64,000 bases of DNA from an uncultured Tateyamaria sp. GTDB taxonomy: Bacteria; Pseudomonadota; Alphaproteobacteria; Rhodobacterales; Rhodobacteraceae. Each line of letters begins with the position of its first letter. The first letter of the stretch is position 1. Where the stretch lies: contig NZ_CANNCF010000006.1 of the NCBI RefSeq assembly GCF_947503045.1, forward strand, positions 1 through 64,000, given 5' to 3'. The notes below the pieces were generated by a model, which did no database searches, was not told the origin of the DNA, and saw nothing but the letters and a program-made list of their open reading frames with translations. Of this stretch, positions 1 through 9,001 are shown piece after piece. Both the position numbers and the translations under genes were made by a program.

Positions 1-238
1 GGACAGACGACAGTACTGACGAAACGACCGCGAAAATCGCTAAAAAACTCTTGCAATGCAGGAGCCACCCACAGATGACGTTCAAATACCGCTGAAGATG
101 CTGCTAGTGCAGCCCGGATAGCGGACGTTGGCACTGTCGCGCGGCATTTCAGAAAGGTGGATGACTGCACTGCGGACGGAGCGGTCCTTCCACGTAACCA
201 AACAAAAGTCCGGTTATGTTCCGCTGTGAAAATCAGTT

Positions 239-1066
239 TCACTCTTTCGAGGAGACAGAAACAAGCACCTCGAAAATGCGGTCGATGACGTTTCTCACCT
301 CCGGCAAATATCTGTCTTCGTGATGCATGACTTGCCATTGCTCATGCTCAAGCTCTTCAATCGGGTCTGCAAGTCGACAAAGCCCGGCTGTTGTGTCCCC
401 AACAAAGGTTGGAAGAACGATCCGGCCTGCGCCGGTTAAGGCAAGATCGATGGCATTTCGTGGGCTTGTCACTTCGATGGTTCTGTCAGCTCCAGAGTTG
501 CGCTCGACCCATCTTGCGGATGGCGTCGATCCCAGAACATGTATCCACGGTCTACATGTGCGGTTCTGCGCGTAACTGGCGAATTTCACTGTCCCTATTT
601 TGCGTCCTGCAAGCCAAGGATCTCCCGGCCGATGGTTGCGAATGCCGACAACGGCTTCGCGCCTGCCAATGTCGAGAATTTCTTCGGCCGCAATAAAGCG
701 CAGACGCAGAGCATCATTCTGAATGATGCTAGACAAGTTTTCACACAGAACCTTTGTAACCCATGTGCCTGCGGACACCTTTATCAAAGGAAGTTTCGTC
801 GCCCCGTCGGTTTTTATGGCAGGAAGAAGCCCGTTCTCGACCGCAACGACCTTGTCAAGGAACGTCTTACCGTGTTCGGTCAGGTCGTATCCACGGGCGT
901 TTCTGTAAAAGAGCTCCTGGCCCAGCCGGCGTTCCAGTTGCAGCATTCTGCGCCCTAATGTTGGAGCGCTCTTCCCCGTTGTTGCAACTGCACCGGCAAG
1001 CCCGCCTCCACGCGCAACCGCGAGAAACAATCGCAAATTGTCCCAGTCGAATTGAGTTTCATCCAT
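239..1066 (-). CDS. LysR-family transcriptional regulator
   Basis: DNA-binding regulator of about 275 residues. The N-terminus reads FDWDNLRLFLAVARGGGL followed by a winged helix-turn-helix with the LysR pattern (APTLGRRMLQLERRLG), then a shortened effector-binding domain. The start chosen is the ATG at 1066, because LysR proteins normally begin a few residues before this motif; an upstream in-frame ATG at 1108 would add 14 residues unlike the family. No good ribosome binding site is seen for either. It is divergent from the aldo/keto reductase at 1157, the usual arrangement for a LysR protein controlling its neighbour. The ligand cannot be told from the sequence. Confidence 0.85.
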   Translation of the reverse strand: MDETQFDWDNLRLFLAVARGGGLAGAVATTGKSAPTLGRRMLQLERRLGQELFYRNARGYDLTEHGKTFLDKVVAVENGLLPAIKTDGATKLPLIKVSAGTWVTKVLCENLSSIIQNDALRLRFIAAEEILDIGRREAVVGIRNHRPGDPWLAGRKIGTVKFASYAQNRTCRPWIHVLGSTPSARWVERNSGADRTIEVTSPRNAIDLALTGAGRIVLPTFVGDTTAGLCRLADPIEELEHEQWQVMHHEDRYLPEVRNVIDRIFEVLVSVSSKE

Positions 1067-1156
1067 GAAATGATCATTACATTTTATTTCATGGATTTGA
1101 ATAGGCATTGCCAGTTACCTGAGTTCGATGAAAGCAAAAAGAGGCACGTCATCGAT

Positions 1157-2146
1157 ATGATCAACTTTCTGGATCACACGATAAATCCGTTGGGCATGGG
1201 ATGCTGGCCCATGGGTGGCGCAATGTATTCTGGTGATCAATCCCTTGGGTACGCAAACGCCGACGACAATGAATCAATTCGCACAATTCATGCGGCGTTA
1301 GATGGTGGCATCACCGTATTCGACACGGCAGCAGCCTATGGCGCGGGTCATTCGGAACGGTTGCTTGGGAAAGCTCTCGCCGGAAATTCTGAGGCCGTTG
1401 TCATCACGAAGATTGGCATTGGCATAGATGAAAAAACACGACAATTGAGTTTCGAATTGCCGGTAGCAAAGGATGCGCTGCCTGCCATCGACGCAAGCCT
1501 CAGGCGGCTTGATCGTGAGCGCATCGACCTGATCCTGCTGCACCAGAATGAGATGCCCATCGATCAGGCTGTTCCTGTTTTCGACGAACTGGAGACAGCC
1601 GTTCAATCCGGAAAAATCGGAGCGTACGGATGGAGTACGGACTATTCTGATCGGACCAGGGCGCTGTCTGACCGGACATCTTTTGTTGCAGTCGAACATG
1701 CAATGAATGTGTTTTTCGATGCGCCAAAAATCCAATCCACCGTTTCGGACAATCAACTCACTGCACTCATCCGCTCGCCACTGGCTATGGGTTTGCTGTC
1801 GGGAAAGTATGGGGCCAACGACGTCCTGCCCAAACAGGATATCCGAGCATCCGGCGCACCTTGGATGGAGTACTACACGGACGGAAAAGCAAATCCGGAC
1901 TACCTCACATCGCTAGACGCCATCCGAGAGCTTCTGATGTCGGACGGCCGGAGCATCGTACAAGGCGCTTTGTCGTGGATTTGGGCAAAAGGAGGCGCCA
2001 ACATTCCGATCCCCGGCGCGCGCACTGTGGAGCAAATACAAGGGATTGCAGGTACATTGGCTTTTGGGCCACTGCCCCAATCCGCCATGACTGAAATCGA
2101 AACTTTGGTTCCGCGTGATCCCGACGCTGAAGAACGTCCACGCTAA
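1157..2146 (+). CDS. Aldo/keto reductase
   Basis: NAD(P)H-dependent oxidoreductase of about 329 residues with a TIM-barrel fold. Family marks include the early G-x-G-x-W segment (NPLGMGCWPMGG), FDTAAAYGAGHSERLLGKAL with the catalytic Asp and Tyr, VVITKIGIG with the catalytic Lys, and LILLHQNE. The start at ATG 1157 has an AGAGG element about 12 bases upstream; the reading frame is open back to 1052, but that extension does not look like protein of this family. The next gene starts 17 bases after the stop, so the two are probably co-transcribed. The substrate is unknown. Confidence 0.88.
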   Translation: MINFLDHTINPLGMGCWPMGGAMYSGDQSLGYANADDNESIRTIHAALDGGITVFDTAAAYGAGHSERLLGKALAGNSEAVVITKIGIGIDEKTRQLSFELPVAKDALPAIDASLRRLDRERIDLILLHQNEMPIDQAVPVFDELETAVQSGKIGAYGWSTDYSDRTRALSDRTSFVAVEHAMNVFFDAPKIQSTVSDNQLTALIRSPLAMGLLSGKYGANDVLPKQDIRASGAPWMEYYTDGKANPDYLTSLDAIRELLMSDGRSIVQGALSWIWAKGGANIPIPGARTVEQIQGIAGTLAFGPLPQSAMTEIETLVPRDPDAEERPR

Positions 2147-2163
2147 GCCCGGAGGCTGTAACC

Positions 2164-2841
2164 ATGAAAATAGTCATCACAGGTGTCAGCAAAGGGTTGG
2201 GTCGCGCATTGAGCGCGGAGTTTGCCAATCTGGGTCATGAAGTGGCCGGTTGCGCACGAAACGAGAGTGCTATCGAAGATCTGAAGACCGCGTTAGGTCC
2301 ACAACACTCGTTCACCTCGGTTGATCTGCAATCTGCCGATGAAATTGAACAATGGGCAAAACATCTTACGTCCAATTGGGGTGTTCCGAACTTGCTGATT
2401 AACAATGCCTCTATGATCAATGGGAACGCACCCTTGTGGCAAGTTTCCCGAACCGATTTCGAAGTGCTGATGTCAACAAATGTGACAGCCGTCTTTTCAA
2501 CCATTCAACATTTCGTACCGGCGATGATTGATCGCCGGACTGGCGTCGTTGCAAACATCAGCAGTGGTTGGGGCCGGTCGGTGTCGCCCAATGTCGGGGC
2601 TTACTGCACCAGCAAATGGGCAATCGAAGGGATGACACTTGCGCTGGCTGAGGATCTACCGGAAGGACTAGCGGCGCTGTCCGTCGATCCAGGCTCAATC
2701 GAAACTGAAATGTCGCAATCTGCCCTTGGCGATGCGGCGCGGAATGCTCAGTCACCGCATGAATGGGCTGAGAAAGCCGCCCCATTTTTCCTTTCGTTGG
2801 GAGGCAAACACAACGGGCTACAGGTCTCCGTCCCAGCATGA
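2164..2841 (+). CDS. Short-chain dehydrogenase/reductase (SDR)
   Basis: A classical SDR of 225 residues. It has the Rossmann motif TGVSKGLGR near the N-terminus, NNAS at about residue 80, a Ser-containing strand (ANISSGWG) and the catalytic Y-x3-K (YCTSK). At 225 residues it is slightly shorter than the usual 240-260. It lies 17 bases after the aldo/keto reductase with a GGAGG site just before the ATG, so both probably act on related carbonyl compounds. Substrate unknown. Confidence 0.88.
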   Translation: MKIVITGVSKGLGRALSAEFANLGHEVAGCARNESAIEDLKTALGPQHSFTSVDLQSADEIEQWAKHLTSNWGVPNLLINNASMINGNAPLWQVSRTDFEVLMSTNVTAVFSTIQHFVPAMIDRRTGVVANISSGWGRSVSPNVGAYCTSKWAIEGMTLALAEDLPEGLAALSVDPGSIETEMSQSALGDAARNAQSPHEWAEKAAPFFLSLGGKHNGLQVSVPA

Positions 2842-3046
2842 TCGTTCGAGTTCGTCTATCACGCGAAGTCAGAGAACGCTGACATTGGTACTCGTTGCAG
2901 CATCCGTGATTTTGGGCTCGTTACGGATCTCGGAGGCAGCGCGGCATAGTCATGATCTGTGATGCTTCGCTATGCAAGGCCGGCCCATAGGAGACATACC
3001 TTGTCTAAATAGTCTCCGCGCAGCAGCATCCCCACTGCAGACATTC
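2842..3046. other. Spacer between SDR gene and transposase remnant
   Basis: No convincing gene on either strand. Short open frames here lack a start site or family resemblance. The sequence is probably debris around the insertion event. Confidence 0.5.
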
Positions 3047-3376
3047 ATCACTCTCACAGAAATGCCCATGGCGGATCTTGGGGAAGGTTAAGTGATCCGG
3101 AATCCGAACCTCGAAATCGAGGCGGCAAAACTGGCGATAGGCGAGGTACAGATGCACCTCCTAACAAAGCCGCTGCTCGGAGCGGATGCGAAAGCAATAC
3201 CCGATCAACAGGATCCTGATCAGAAGTTCAGAACCGACCGAGAGGCGGCCAGTGTGGCTGTAGAAAACCGCTAGATGTGCGCGCAGAGTACTGAGTTCAA
3301 CGAACTGACCAATCTACTTTACCAAATGATCTTGTGGGAAACGTTCCTCAAGCGAAAATTCATAAAGCAGTGCCGC
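3047..3376 (-). pseudogene. Decayed transposase N-terminus (IS1182/IS5-like DDE type)
   Basis: On the minus strand one frame reads ALLYEFSLEERFPQDHLVK, stop, IGQFVELSTLRAHLAVFYSH, then TGRLSVGSELLIRILLIGYC, FRIRSEQRLC, stop, EVHLYLAYRQFCRLDF and PDHLTFPKIRHGHFCESD. This follows the N-terminal domain of the large transposase family that has ELSTLRAHLAPFYS...GRPS, LIVGYCFGIRSERRLCEEV and DHSTFSKNRHGRF. Two in-frame stops (plus-strand cta at 3314-3316 and 3161-3163) and loss of the whole catalytic C-terminal half show it is dead. No terminal repeats were found. It marks a past insertion just left of the methylamine island. Confidence 0.8.
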
Positions 3377-3677
3377 TTGCGCCCTTGCCACGGCCCCGTC
3401 ATGGCCAAACCTTCCGACTGTTGGGAGACTTGAATCAACCGCTTACGTCTCAACTATGCAAAAGTTTTTCAACGGTATCCGTCCGTCTTGAAAGCATCAA
3501 TGGATGTCGAATCGGTCCACAGCGCCGGTCTCAGGCTCAAGAACATGACGAGTAGAGAGCAAGTCTGCGAGCGGGAGAGTCTGTTCTGAAGCAGGTTTGG
3601 CCGCTTCATGCTGGTATTTTCAAGCCTGAAGGAACGCGACCCGCAGCCCGTCACACCTCGAAAAAATTGCGTACCCA

Positions 3678-3694
3678 CAGGAAAAAAAGTTGCA
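3678..3694 (+). promoter_or_regulatory. A-tract operator-like element upstream of folD
   Basis: CAGGAAAAAAAGTTGCA occurs here, 61 bases before the folD start, and again base for base at 17931-17947 before dmmD. A palindromic relative lies between mgdA and tmoX (28790-28808). The copies precede separate operons of one pathway, so a common regulator is likely. Function is inferred from recurrence only. Confidence 0.55.
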
Positions 3695-3755
3695 CTTCAA
3701 GAAAATAATTGCCACGGTCTTGCAGAAAACACCGTCGCAAAAAACTGTATAGCCC

Positions 3756-4640
3756 GTGAAAGACAACACTCAAAACCACAACCGCATCGACGGTCGCCTC
3801 GTTGCCGCGCGGATCCTTGAAGACTGTCGTTCTTTTATCGAACGAAACGGCCCCGTAGGTCGCCTTGTTTCTGTGTCTGTCGGTGATGTACCAGAAATAG
3901 CAGTCTATGTACGCAATCAAGAACGTGGCGCGGCACGGGCCGACCTGCCCTTTGAGACGCAATTCTGGCCCTGCGACATCACCCAGGACGAGGCCAAGGC
4001 CCGCATTCAGGCCATGAACGATGACACACAGGTGCTGGGAATTATCTTGCAACGACCTGTGCCCGATCACATCAACCTTCGATCGCTCCAATCTGCCATT
4101 CATCCGCTCAAGGATGTTGAAGGCATGAACCCAGCCTCTATCGGCAATATTGTCTATTCGGATGTCGCGCTTGCTCCTTGCACGGCCGCGGCCAGCGTCG
4201 AATTGATCAAGGCGACAGGGCTCAATCTTGAAGGTCTCGAGGTGGTCATGATCGGGCATTCAGAGATCGTGGGCAAACCGGCAGCGATGATGCTGATGGC
4301 GAAAGGAGCGACCGTGACCGTGTGCCACCACCTGACGCGGTCGGTCGCGATGCATTCACGCCGGGCCGACGTGGTCGTGGTAGCGGTTGGTAATCCGCAT
4401 TTCCTTGGGCCGGACATGATCAAACCGGGGGCTGCGGTCATCGACATCGGCATCAACCAGATCATCGGAGCGGATGGCACCGCAAAGATCGTGGGCGACG
4501 TGGACACTGACGCGGTCGGCGATTTCGCAGGCTGGATCACGCCCGTCCCGGGTGGCGTTGGCCCGGTCACCGTCGCGATCCTGATGCGCAACGCAGTCGT
4601 GGCCTACCAGCGCCAGGTTGCCGCAGGATGGATGGACTGA
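3756..4640 (+). CDS. folD: FolD-type methylene-THF dehydrogenase (cyclohydrolase site altered)
   Basis: FolD family protein, 294 residues, normally oxidising 5,10-methylene-THF with NADP and hydrolysing 5,10-methenyl-THF to 10-formyl-THF. Visible marks: GIILQRPVP (Gln99), HPLKDVEGMNP, the NADP-site IGHSEIVGKP, and the C-terminal TPVPGGVGPVTVA. The folate-site motif Y-x3-K reads YVRNQ: Tyr51 is kept but the catalytic Lys is Gln55. The second Asp of KDVDG is Glu122. In characterised FolD enzymes that lysine is essential for cyclohydrolase but not for dehydrogenase activity, so this may be a dehydrogenase-only paralogue. GTG start at 3756; no strong ribosome binding site. Its place next to a methylamine-type regulator points to oxidation of C1 units from amine demethylation. 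Confidence 0.88.
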   Translation: MKDNTQNHNRIDGRLVAARILEDCRSFIERNGPVGRLVSVSVGDVPEIAVYVRNQERGAARADLPFETQFWPCDITQDEAKARIQAMNDDTQVLGIILQRPVPDHINLRSLQSAIHPLKDVEGMNPASIGNIVYSDVALAPCTAAASVELIKATGLNLEGLEVVMIGHSEIVGKPAAMMLMAKGATVTVCHHLTRSVAMHSRRADVVVVAVGNPHFLGPDMIKPGAAVIDIGINQIIGADGTAKIVGDVDTDAVGDFAGWITPVPGGVGPVTVAILMRNAVVAYQRQVAAGWMD

Positions 4641-4641
4641 C

Positions 4642-5670
4642 ATGGGCAAGCCGGACACCCGCTTTGAGGTCGCAGCACAGATAGACAACAACGTGCAGTC
4701 CCGCGTGATCGAAATCCATGTGACCAAGGGGTTCAGCGGGCTCGAACTGACCTCCATCACCCATGTGCTGGCCACCGCGAACAGACTGCTGCAGCGCGAC
4801 CTGTTTTCCTGGCGCTTCAGTACGAACATGCCGGGGATCGTCGCCAGCGATCAGGGCACACTCGTGCGGGCAGAGCCTGCCATTTCCGACCATCGACTTG
4901 CCGACATGATGGTCGTGGTGGGCGGGCAAGGTGCCGCAACGGGCACGTGGCTGCCGCGAGTCCGCGCGATGCAACGCAAGGCGCGCACCGTGGTGCTGCT
5001 GTCGGATTCCGCGACAGCCTATATCACGGCGACAAAGGCACCGAGCGGACGCGTGACCACACATTGGCGCGACATCACGAACCTGGTCGAGACCGGCTAT
5101 TACCCGAAGCTCACCTCTCATCTCAGCGAAAACTCGGACGGGATCATCACGGCGGCGGGCGCGGGAGCGACCCTGGAGTTGATGGTGGGGCTTGTCGCGC
5201 CTTATCTCACCAGTGTGCAGGTAGCGGAGCTGGGCAATCATCTGCTGTTGCAGACCATCCGCAAAAGTGATGCCGAACAACCCAAATGCATGGCCGACAA
5301 TGAAGGGTTGTTTGACGCCCGCCTGACAGAAGTGATCCGCCTGATGGAAGACACCGTGAACGAGCCGATGTCGATGAACGAGATTACCGCGCGTGTCGGC
5401 TATTCGACTCGGCATATGGAGCGTGTATTTCGTACGACCTTCAATGACACACCCGCCCGGTTCTACAAACGAATTCGGGTCAAACGGGCGCGCACGATGA
5501 TCGAGGAATCCCTGCTTCCGATGATCGATGTTGCAATCGCCTGCGGTTTTGGATCGTGCACGACCATGGCCAAGGCGGTAAAGGCGGAATTCGGCGTGAC
5601 ACCGTCACAGATGCGGTCGCGCAAGAGTATCCAGGTTCTGACCTATGCGGGCCGTCAGACCGCCAGATAG
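4642..5670 (+). CDS. GlxA-family AraC-type transcriptional regulator
   Basis: About 342 residues: an N-terminal DJ-1/PfpI-like domain (VGGQGAATG around the nucleophile-elbow position, without an obvious catalytic Cys) followed by a C-terminal AraC double helix-turn-helix (GYSTRHMERVFRTTFNDTPARF and VAIACGFGSCTTMAKAVKAEFGVTPSQ). Proteins of this architecture regulate carnitine, glycine-betaine, dimethylglycine and related amine pathways. The ATG at 4642 begins two bases after the folD stop; an overlapping ATG at 4618 is possible. It is probably co-transcribed with folD. It is one of two GlxA-type regulators in the island (the other at 22630). Confidence 0.88.
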   Translation: MGKPDTRFEVAAQIDNNVQSRVIEIHVTKGFSGLELTSITHVLATANRLLQRDLFSWRFSTNMPGIVASDQGTLVRAEPAISDHRLADMMVVVGGQGAATGTWLPRVRAMQRKARTVVLLSDSATAYITATKAPSGRVTTHWRDITNLVETGYYPKLTSHLSENSDGIITAAGAGATLELMVGLVAPYLTSVQVAELGNHLLLQTIRKSDAEQPKCMADNEGLFDARLTEVIRLMEDTVNEPMSMNEITARVGYSTRHMERVFRTTFNDTPARFYKRIRVKRARTMIEESLLPMIDVAIACGFGSCTTMAKAVKAEFGVTPSQMRSRKSIQVLTYAGRQTAR

Positions 5671-6494
5671 CCGATGGCCCCAAACACGATTGCGATCCCG
5701 ACCCACTGGGTGCGTGCAACCGCTTCGCGCAGGAACACCGCCGCAAGGGCAATCGTCAGAACCCCGAACGTCGATGCGGCGACCGAGGCAAAGGAGGGAT
5801 ATGCGTATGACCCGGCAAGCATGACTGCCCCGATGGCGATTGCATCCAGCGCGCCCATCACCATCAGCACCGGCAGCGCCGAGACAGGTGGCATCACGGG
5901 CTGACGTAACCCCAATGCCAGCCCCCCAACGATGATTACGGCCCCCACCCGCGCCAAGGCAATGGCCGTCATCTCGACACCGCCTTCGACCGAAAGCTGC
6001 CCCAAGGCAAATGACACCGCAAACCCGATGGCCGCCAAAACTGACCACAGAATGGCGGCAGGTTGCGCACCCACGCCATCATCGTCCTTGGAGGTCGCTG
6101 CAACGAAACCGCATCCGCCCACGACAATCAGCACCGCAATCCACTGCAAAGACGAAACAACTTGCCCATTCACCACCGCCCAACCGACCGACAAGATCGG
6201 AAAGGCCGCGACAACCGGCGCAACGACCCGAACCGGTCCGATGGCCAAGGCCCTGTAAAACGCGAGCCCGGTCAGACCAAAAACGACGCCCGACGCAGCG
6301 GCATAAAGTTTTGCGTCCCCCTCAAGCGCGCCCGCACCAAGGACCAGCGCAAGGCCACCTGTCGCGATGCAACCGCTCACGAGGACGGGGAAAAGAGATT
6401 GAAACACGCCCACCCGCTGCGAAATGTAACGCACCAGCGTGTCATGCACGCCCCAGCAAACGGCGGCGATCAGTCCGAGAGTCAGTGCACCCAT
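5655..6494 (-). CDS. EamA/DMT-family transporter
   Basis: Inner-membrane protein of 279 residues with about ten hydrophobic helices in two repeated halves, as in the drug/metabolite transporter superfamily. It opens MGALTLGLIAAVCWGVHDTL and carries the typical W-x-G/A motif in helix 1 and GxxxxGERxxR-like small-residue patterns. Its end overlaps the end of the upstream regulator gene by 16 bases (convergent), and it is divergent from tdm, sharing the 6495-6631 promoter region. The cargo is unknown; an efflux or uptake role for an amine-pathway compound is only an inference from position. Confidence 0.82.
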   Translation of the reverse strand: MGALTLGLIAAVCWGVHDTLVRYISQRVGVFQSLFPVLVSGCIATGGLALVLGAGALEGDAKLYAAASGVVFGLTGLAFYRALAIGPVRVVAPVVAAFPILSVGWAVVNGQVVSSLQWIAVLIVVGGCGFVAATSKDDDGVGAQPAAILWSVLAAIGFAVSFALGQLSVEGGVEMTAIALARVGAVIIVGGLALGLRQPVMPPVSALPVLMVMGALDAIAIGAVMLAGSYAYPSFASVAASTFGVLTIALAAVFLREAVARTQWVGIAIVFGAIGYLAV

Positions 6495-6631
6495 GGGCTC
6501 CGCACCGCAGAAAGGATTGATTTTCTCACGCGGTGGTGCCCCTTTTGTTTGCAGCGGGTATGCGTCCAGAGTATTCTCTCAGTTAAATATTTATTCCGCT
6601 AGTGCAAATTTGCGCCGCTTGGGAGGCCCAG

Positions 6632-9001
6632 ATGCTCGACACCCCCTATCCAAATGTCAGGCCCGGCCCGCCACGCCCAAGCCGGATCGTGGAGCCTGCA
6701 CAGTTTTCGATGCCGCCGGGCACCGAACGCTATGTCGTTCAAGGGGGCGGCGCGGTGCTCATTCCGGTCGAAACGGGTGATCTGGTGACGATCATTAATG
6801 ATGAGGGCGGGCAGGTCTGCGAAGTCGTCGGCAGCGACGCGCGGGGGCGCGCGGAGCAAAGCCTGTTCGATCAGGTCGCCGATGCCCCTGCGGACGGGTT
6901 GCGCGCCTTGCTTGCTGGCGACAACCATTCGCTGCGCGGGCTGCGTATGGGCCTTAATGCACGCAAGATCGATCTTGCTGCCGCACGCGCGGTGCGCCTG
7001 TTCGATGCCACAACCCGCGCTGGCACCGAACAGACAATGCGTGTCATGCGCGACGGCACACTGATCATCGCGGCCCCCGGCGGGGCCATGGATTTCGAAG
7101 TACAGGATACCCTCACGCCGTTTACCGTTATGATCAAGCGTGTCACGATCAAAAGCCACGTCAAATTCGAATTGCCTTGCCCGCTGGCCGACCCGGTTTC
7201 CGACATCCGCGTGCACACGCAGACCGCCGAAGCGTTCTTTGTTAAAGCGGGTGACTACATCCAGATTATCGACGTCGATGGCCGCCAGTGCACGGATTTC
7301 GAATGCTTTTCGGCGCGCAAACTCGATAAGGGGATCGAGCATGCGCTTGACGTGACAACCACCCGCACGCTGATGGGCCACGCCTATCCCATGCCGGGTT
7401 TGCACGCGAAATACTACGATCAGGAAATGCTGCCATTGGTCGAGGTGGTGCAGGATACCTGCGGTCGCCATGACGCCTTCGCGCTGGCCTGCTCGGCCAA
7501 GTACTACGACGACATCGGCTATCCCGGTCACGTCAATTGTTCCGAAAATTTCAACGCGGCCCTGTCCAAGTTCAACGTCACGGGCCGCCCCGGCTGGATG
7601 GCGATCAACTTCTTCTTCAACACCTATCTCGACGAACATGGGGTGATGTATTCGGACGAACCATGGTCGCGCCCCGGCGACTACGTGCTGTTGCGCGCGC
7701 TGACGGACATCGTCTGCGTCTCCTCCGCGTGCCCTGACGACACAACAGCAGCAAACGGCTGGAACCCCACCGACATCCACGTGCGCACCTATAGTGGGCG
7801 CGAGACCTTTCAACGCAGTGTCGCCTACCGGCCCACCCCTGATGCGGACCCCAAAATGACCAAACAAACCGCCTTTCACGATCAATTCGCCAAGCACACC
7901 CGCAACTTTGTCGAATACAATGGCTACTGGCTGGCCAACTGCTTTGCCGAGGCTGGCCCGATCGAGGAATACTGGGCTTGCCGCCAAAAGGCGGTGATCA
8001 TGGACCTGTCGCCCCTGCGCAAGTTCGAGATCACTGGGCCCGATGCCGAGGCGCTGTGCCAATACGTCTTCACCCGCAACATGAAAACATTGGCCGTGGG
8101 CGGCGTTGTCTACACCGCGATGTGTTATGAGCACGGCGGCATGATCGACGACGGCACCGTCTTCCGGCTGGGCAAGGACAACTTCCGCTGGATCGGCGGC
8201 AATGATTATGGCGGCGACTGGCTGCGTGAACAGGCCGAAAAACTCGGGCTGAAAGTGCTTGTTCGCTCCTCCACGGACCAACTTCACAATGTCGCTGTCC
8301 AAGGCCCCGAAAGCCGCGACCTGCTGCGTAAGATCGTCTGGACCGCGCCGCACAATCCCGAGTTCGACCAGCTTGGCTGGTTCCGTTTCACCCCCGCACG
8401 GCTAAACAATGAATCCGGCACCCCTTTCGTAATCTCCCGCACGGGTTACACGGGCGAGCTGGGCTACGAGGTGATGTGCCACCCTAAGGATGCGTCCGAG
8501 ATTTTTGGCGCGATCTGGGGTGCAGGGCAGGACCACGGCCTGCGCCCCATGGGACTCGAAGCGCTTGACATGGTACGGATCGAAGCGGGGCTGATCTTTG
8601 CCGGCTACGATTTCTCCGACCAGACCGACCCCTTCGAGGCAGGCATCGGCTTTACCGTACCGCTCAAATCCAAACCCGACGACTTCATCGGACGCGACGC
8701 CTTGATCCGGCGCAAGGAGCATCCCAGCCGTAAACTCGTCGGCCTCGACATCGACAGCAATGTGCAGGTCGATCACGGCGACTGCATCCATATCGGGCGC
8801 GCACAGATTGGCGAAATCACGTCGTCGATGCGCTCACCGCTCTTGGACAAGAACATCGCCCTGGCCCGGATCGACGTGGCCCATGCCGACATCGGCACTC
8901 CGGTTGAGGTCGGAAAACTCGATGGCCACCAAAAGCGGCTCCCGGCTGAAATCGTCCCCTTTGCCCATTACGATCCGAAAAAGGAACGTCCCCGCTCTTG
9001 A
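6632..9001 (+). CDS. tdm: Trimethylamine-N-oxide demethylase (DUF1989-GcvT fusion)
   Basis: Cytoplasmic enzyme of 789 residues that cleaves TMAO to dimethylamine plus formaldehyde, the C1 unit being captured on tetrahydrofolate. The DUF1989 domain spans about residues 190-400 and the GcvT (aminomethyltransferase) domain about 425-785, with SRTGYTGELGYEV and RIEAGL as GcvT marks. Asp222, Cys287, Cys303 and Cys367 have the same spacing as the zinc ligands I recall for the Methylocella silvestris enzyme. Start: ATG 6632 with GGGAGG six bases upstream, preferred over a GTG at 6602. The first 190 residues repeat DUF1989-like features weakly. It heads an operon with two small exported proteins and lies next to tmm. 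Confidence 0.92.
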   Translation: MLDTPYPNVRPGPPRPSRIVEPAQFSMPPGTERYVVQGGGAVLIPVETGDLVTIINDEGGQVCEVVGSDARGRAEQSLFDQVADAPADGLRALLAGDNHSLRGLRMGLNARKIDLAAARAVRLFDATTRAGTEQTMRVMRDGTLIIAAPGGAMDFEVQDTLTPFTVMIKRVTIKSHVKFELPCPLADPVSDIRVHTQTAEAFFVKAGDYIQIIDVDGRQCTDFECFSARKLDKGIEHALDVTTTRTLMGHAYPMPGLHAKYYDQEMLPLVEVVQDTCGRHDAFALACSAKYYDDIGYPGHVNCSENFNAALSKFNVTGRPGWMAINFFFNTYLDEHGVMYSDEPWSRPGDYVLLRALTDIVCVSSACPDDTTAANGWNPTDIHVRTYSGRETFQRSVAYRPTPDADPKMTKQTAFHDQFAKHTRNFVEYNGYWLANCFAEAGPIEEYWACRQKAVIMDLSPLRKFEITGPDAEALCQYVFTRNMKTLAVGGVVYTAMCYEHGGMIDDGTVFRLGKDNFRWIGGNDYGGDWLREQAEKLGLKVLVRSSTDQLHNVAVQGPESRDLLRKIVWTAPHNPEFDQLGWFRFTPARLNNESGTPFVISRTGYTGELGYEVMCHPKDASEIFGAIWGAGQDHGLRPMGLEALDMVRIEAGLIFAGYDFSDQTDPFEAGIGFTVPLKSKPDDFIGRDALIRRKEHPSRKLVGLDIDSNVQVDHGDCIHIGRAQIGEITSSMRSPLLDKNIALARIDVAHADIGTPVEVGKLDGHQKRLPAEIVPFAHYDPKKERPRS

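Noticed and set aside
1-238. Possible gene end at the left edge
   Set aside because: No open frame with family likeness on either strand; it appears to be spacer downstream of the LysR gene.
3092-3274. A 60-codon plus-strand open frame
   Set aside because: It is exactly antisense to the decayed transposase, whose minus-strand reading matches a known family. No ribosome binding site.
6599-8353. A 584-codon minus-strand open frame antisense to tdm
   Set aside because: Shadow of tdm in a GC-rich codon pattern; the composition is rich in His, Arg and Val with no domain, and tdm itself is well supported.
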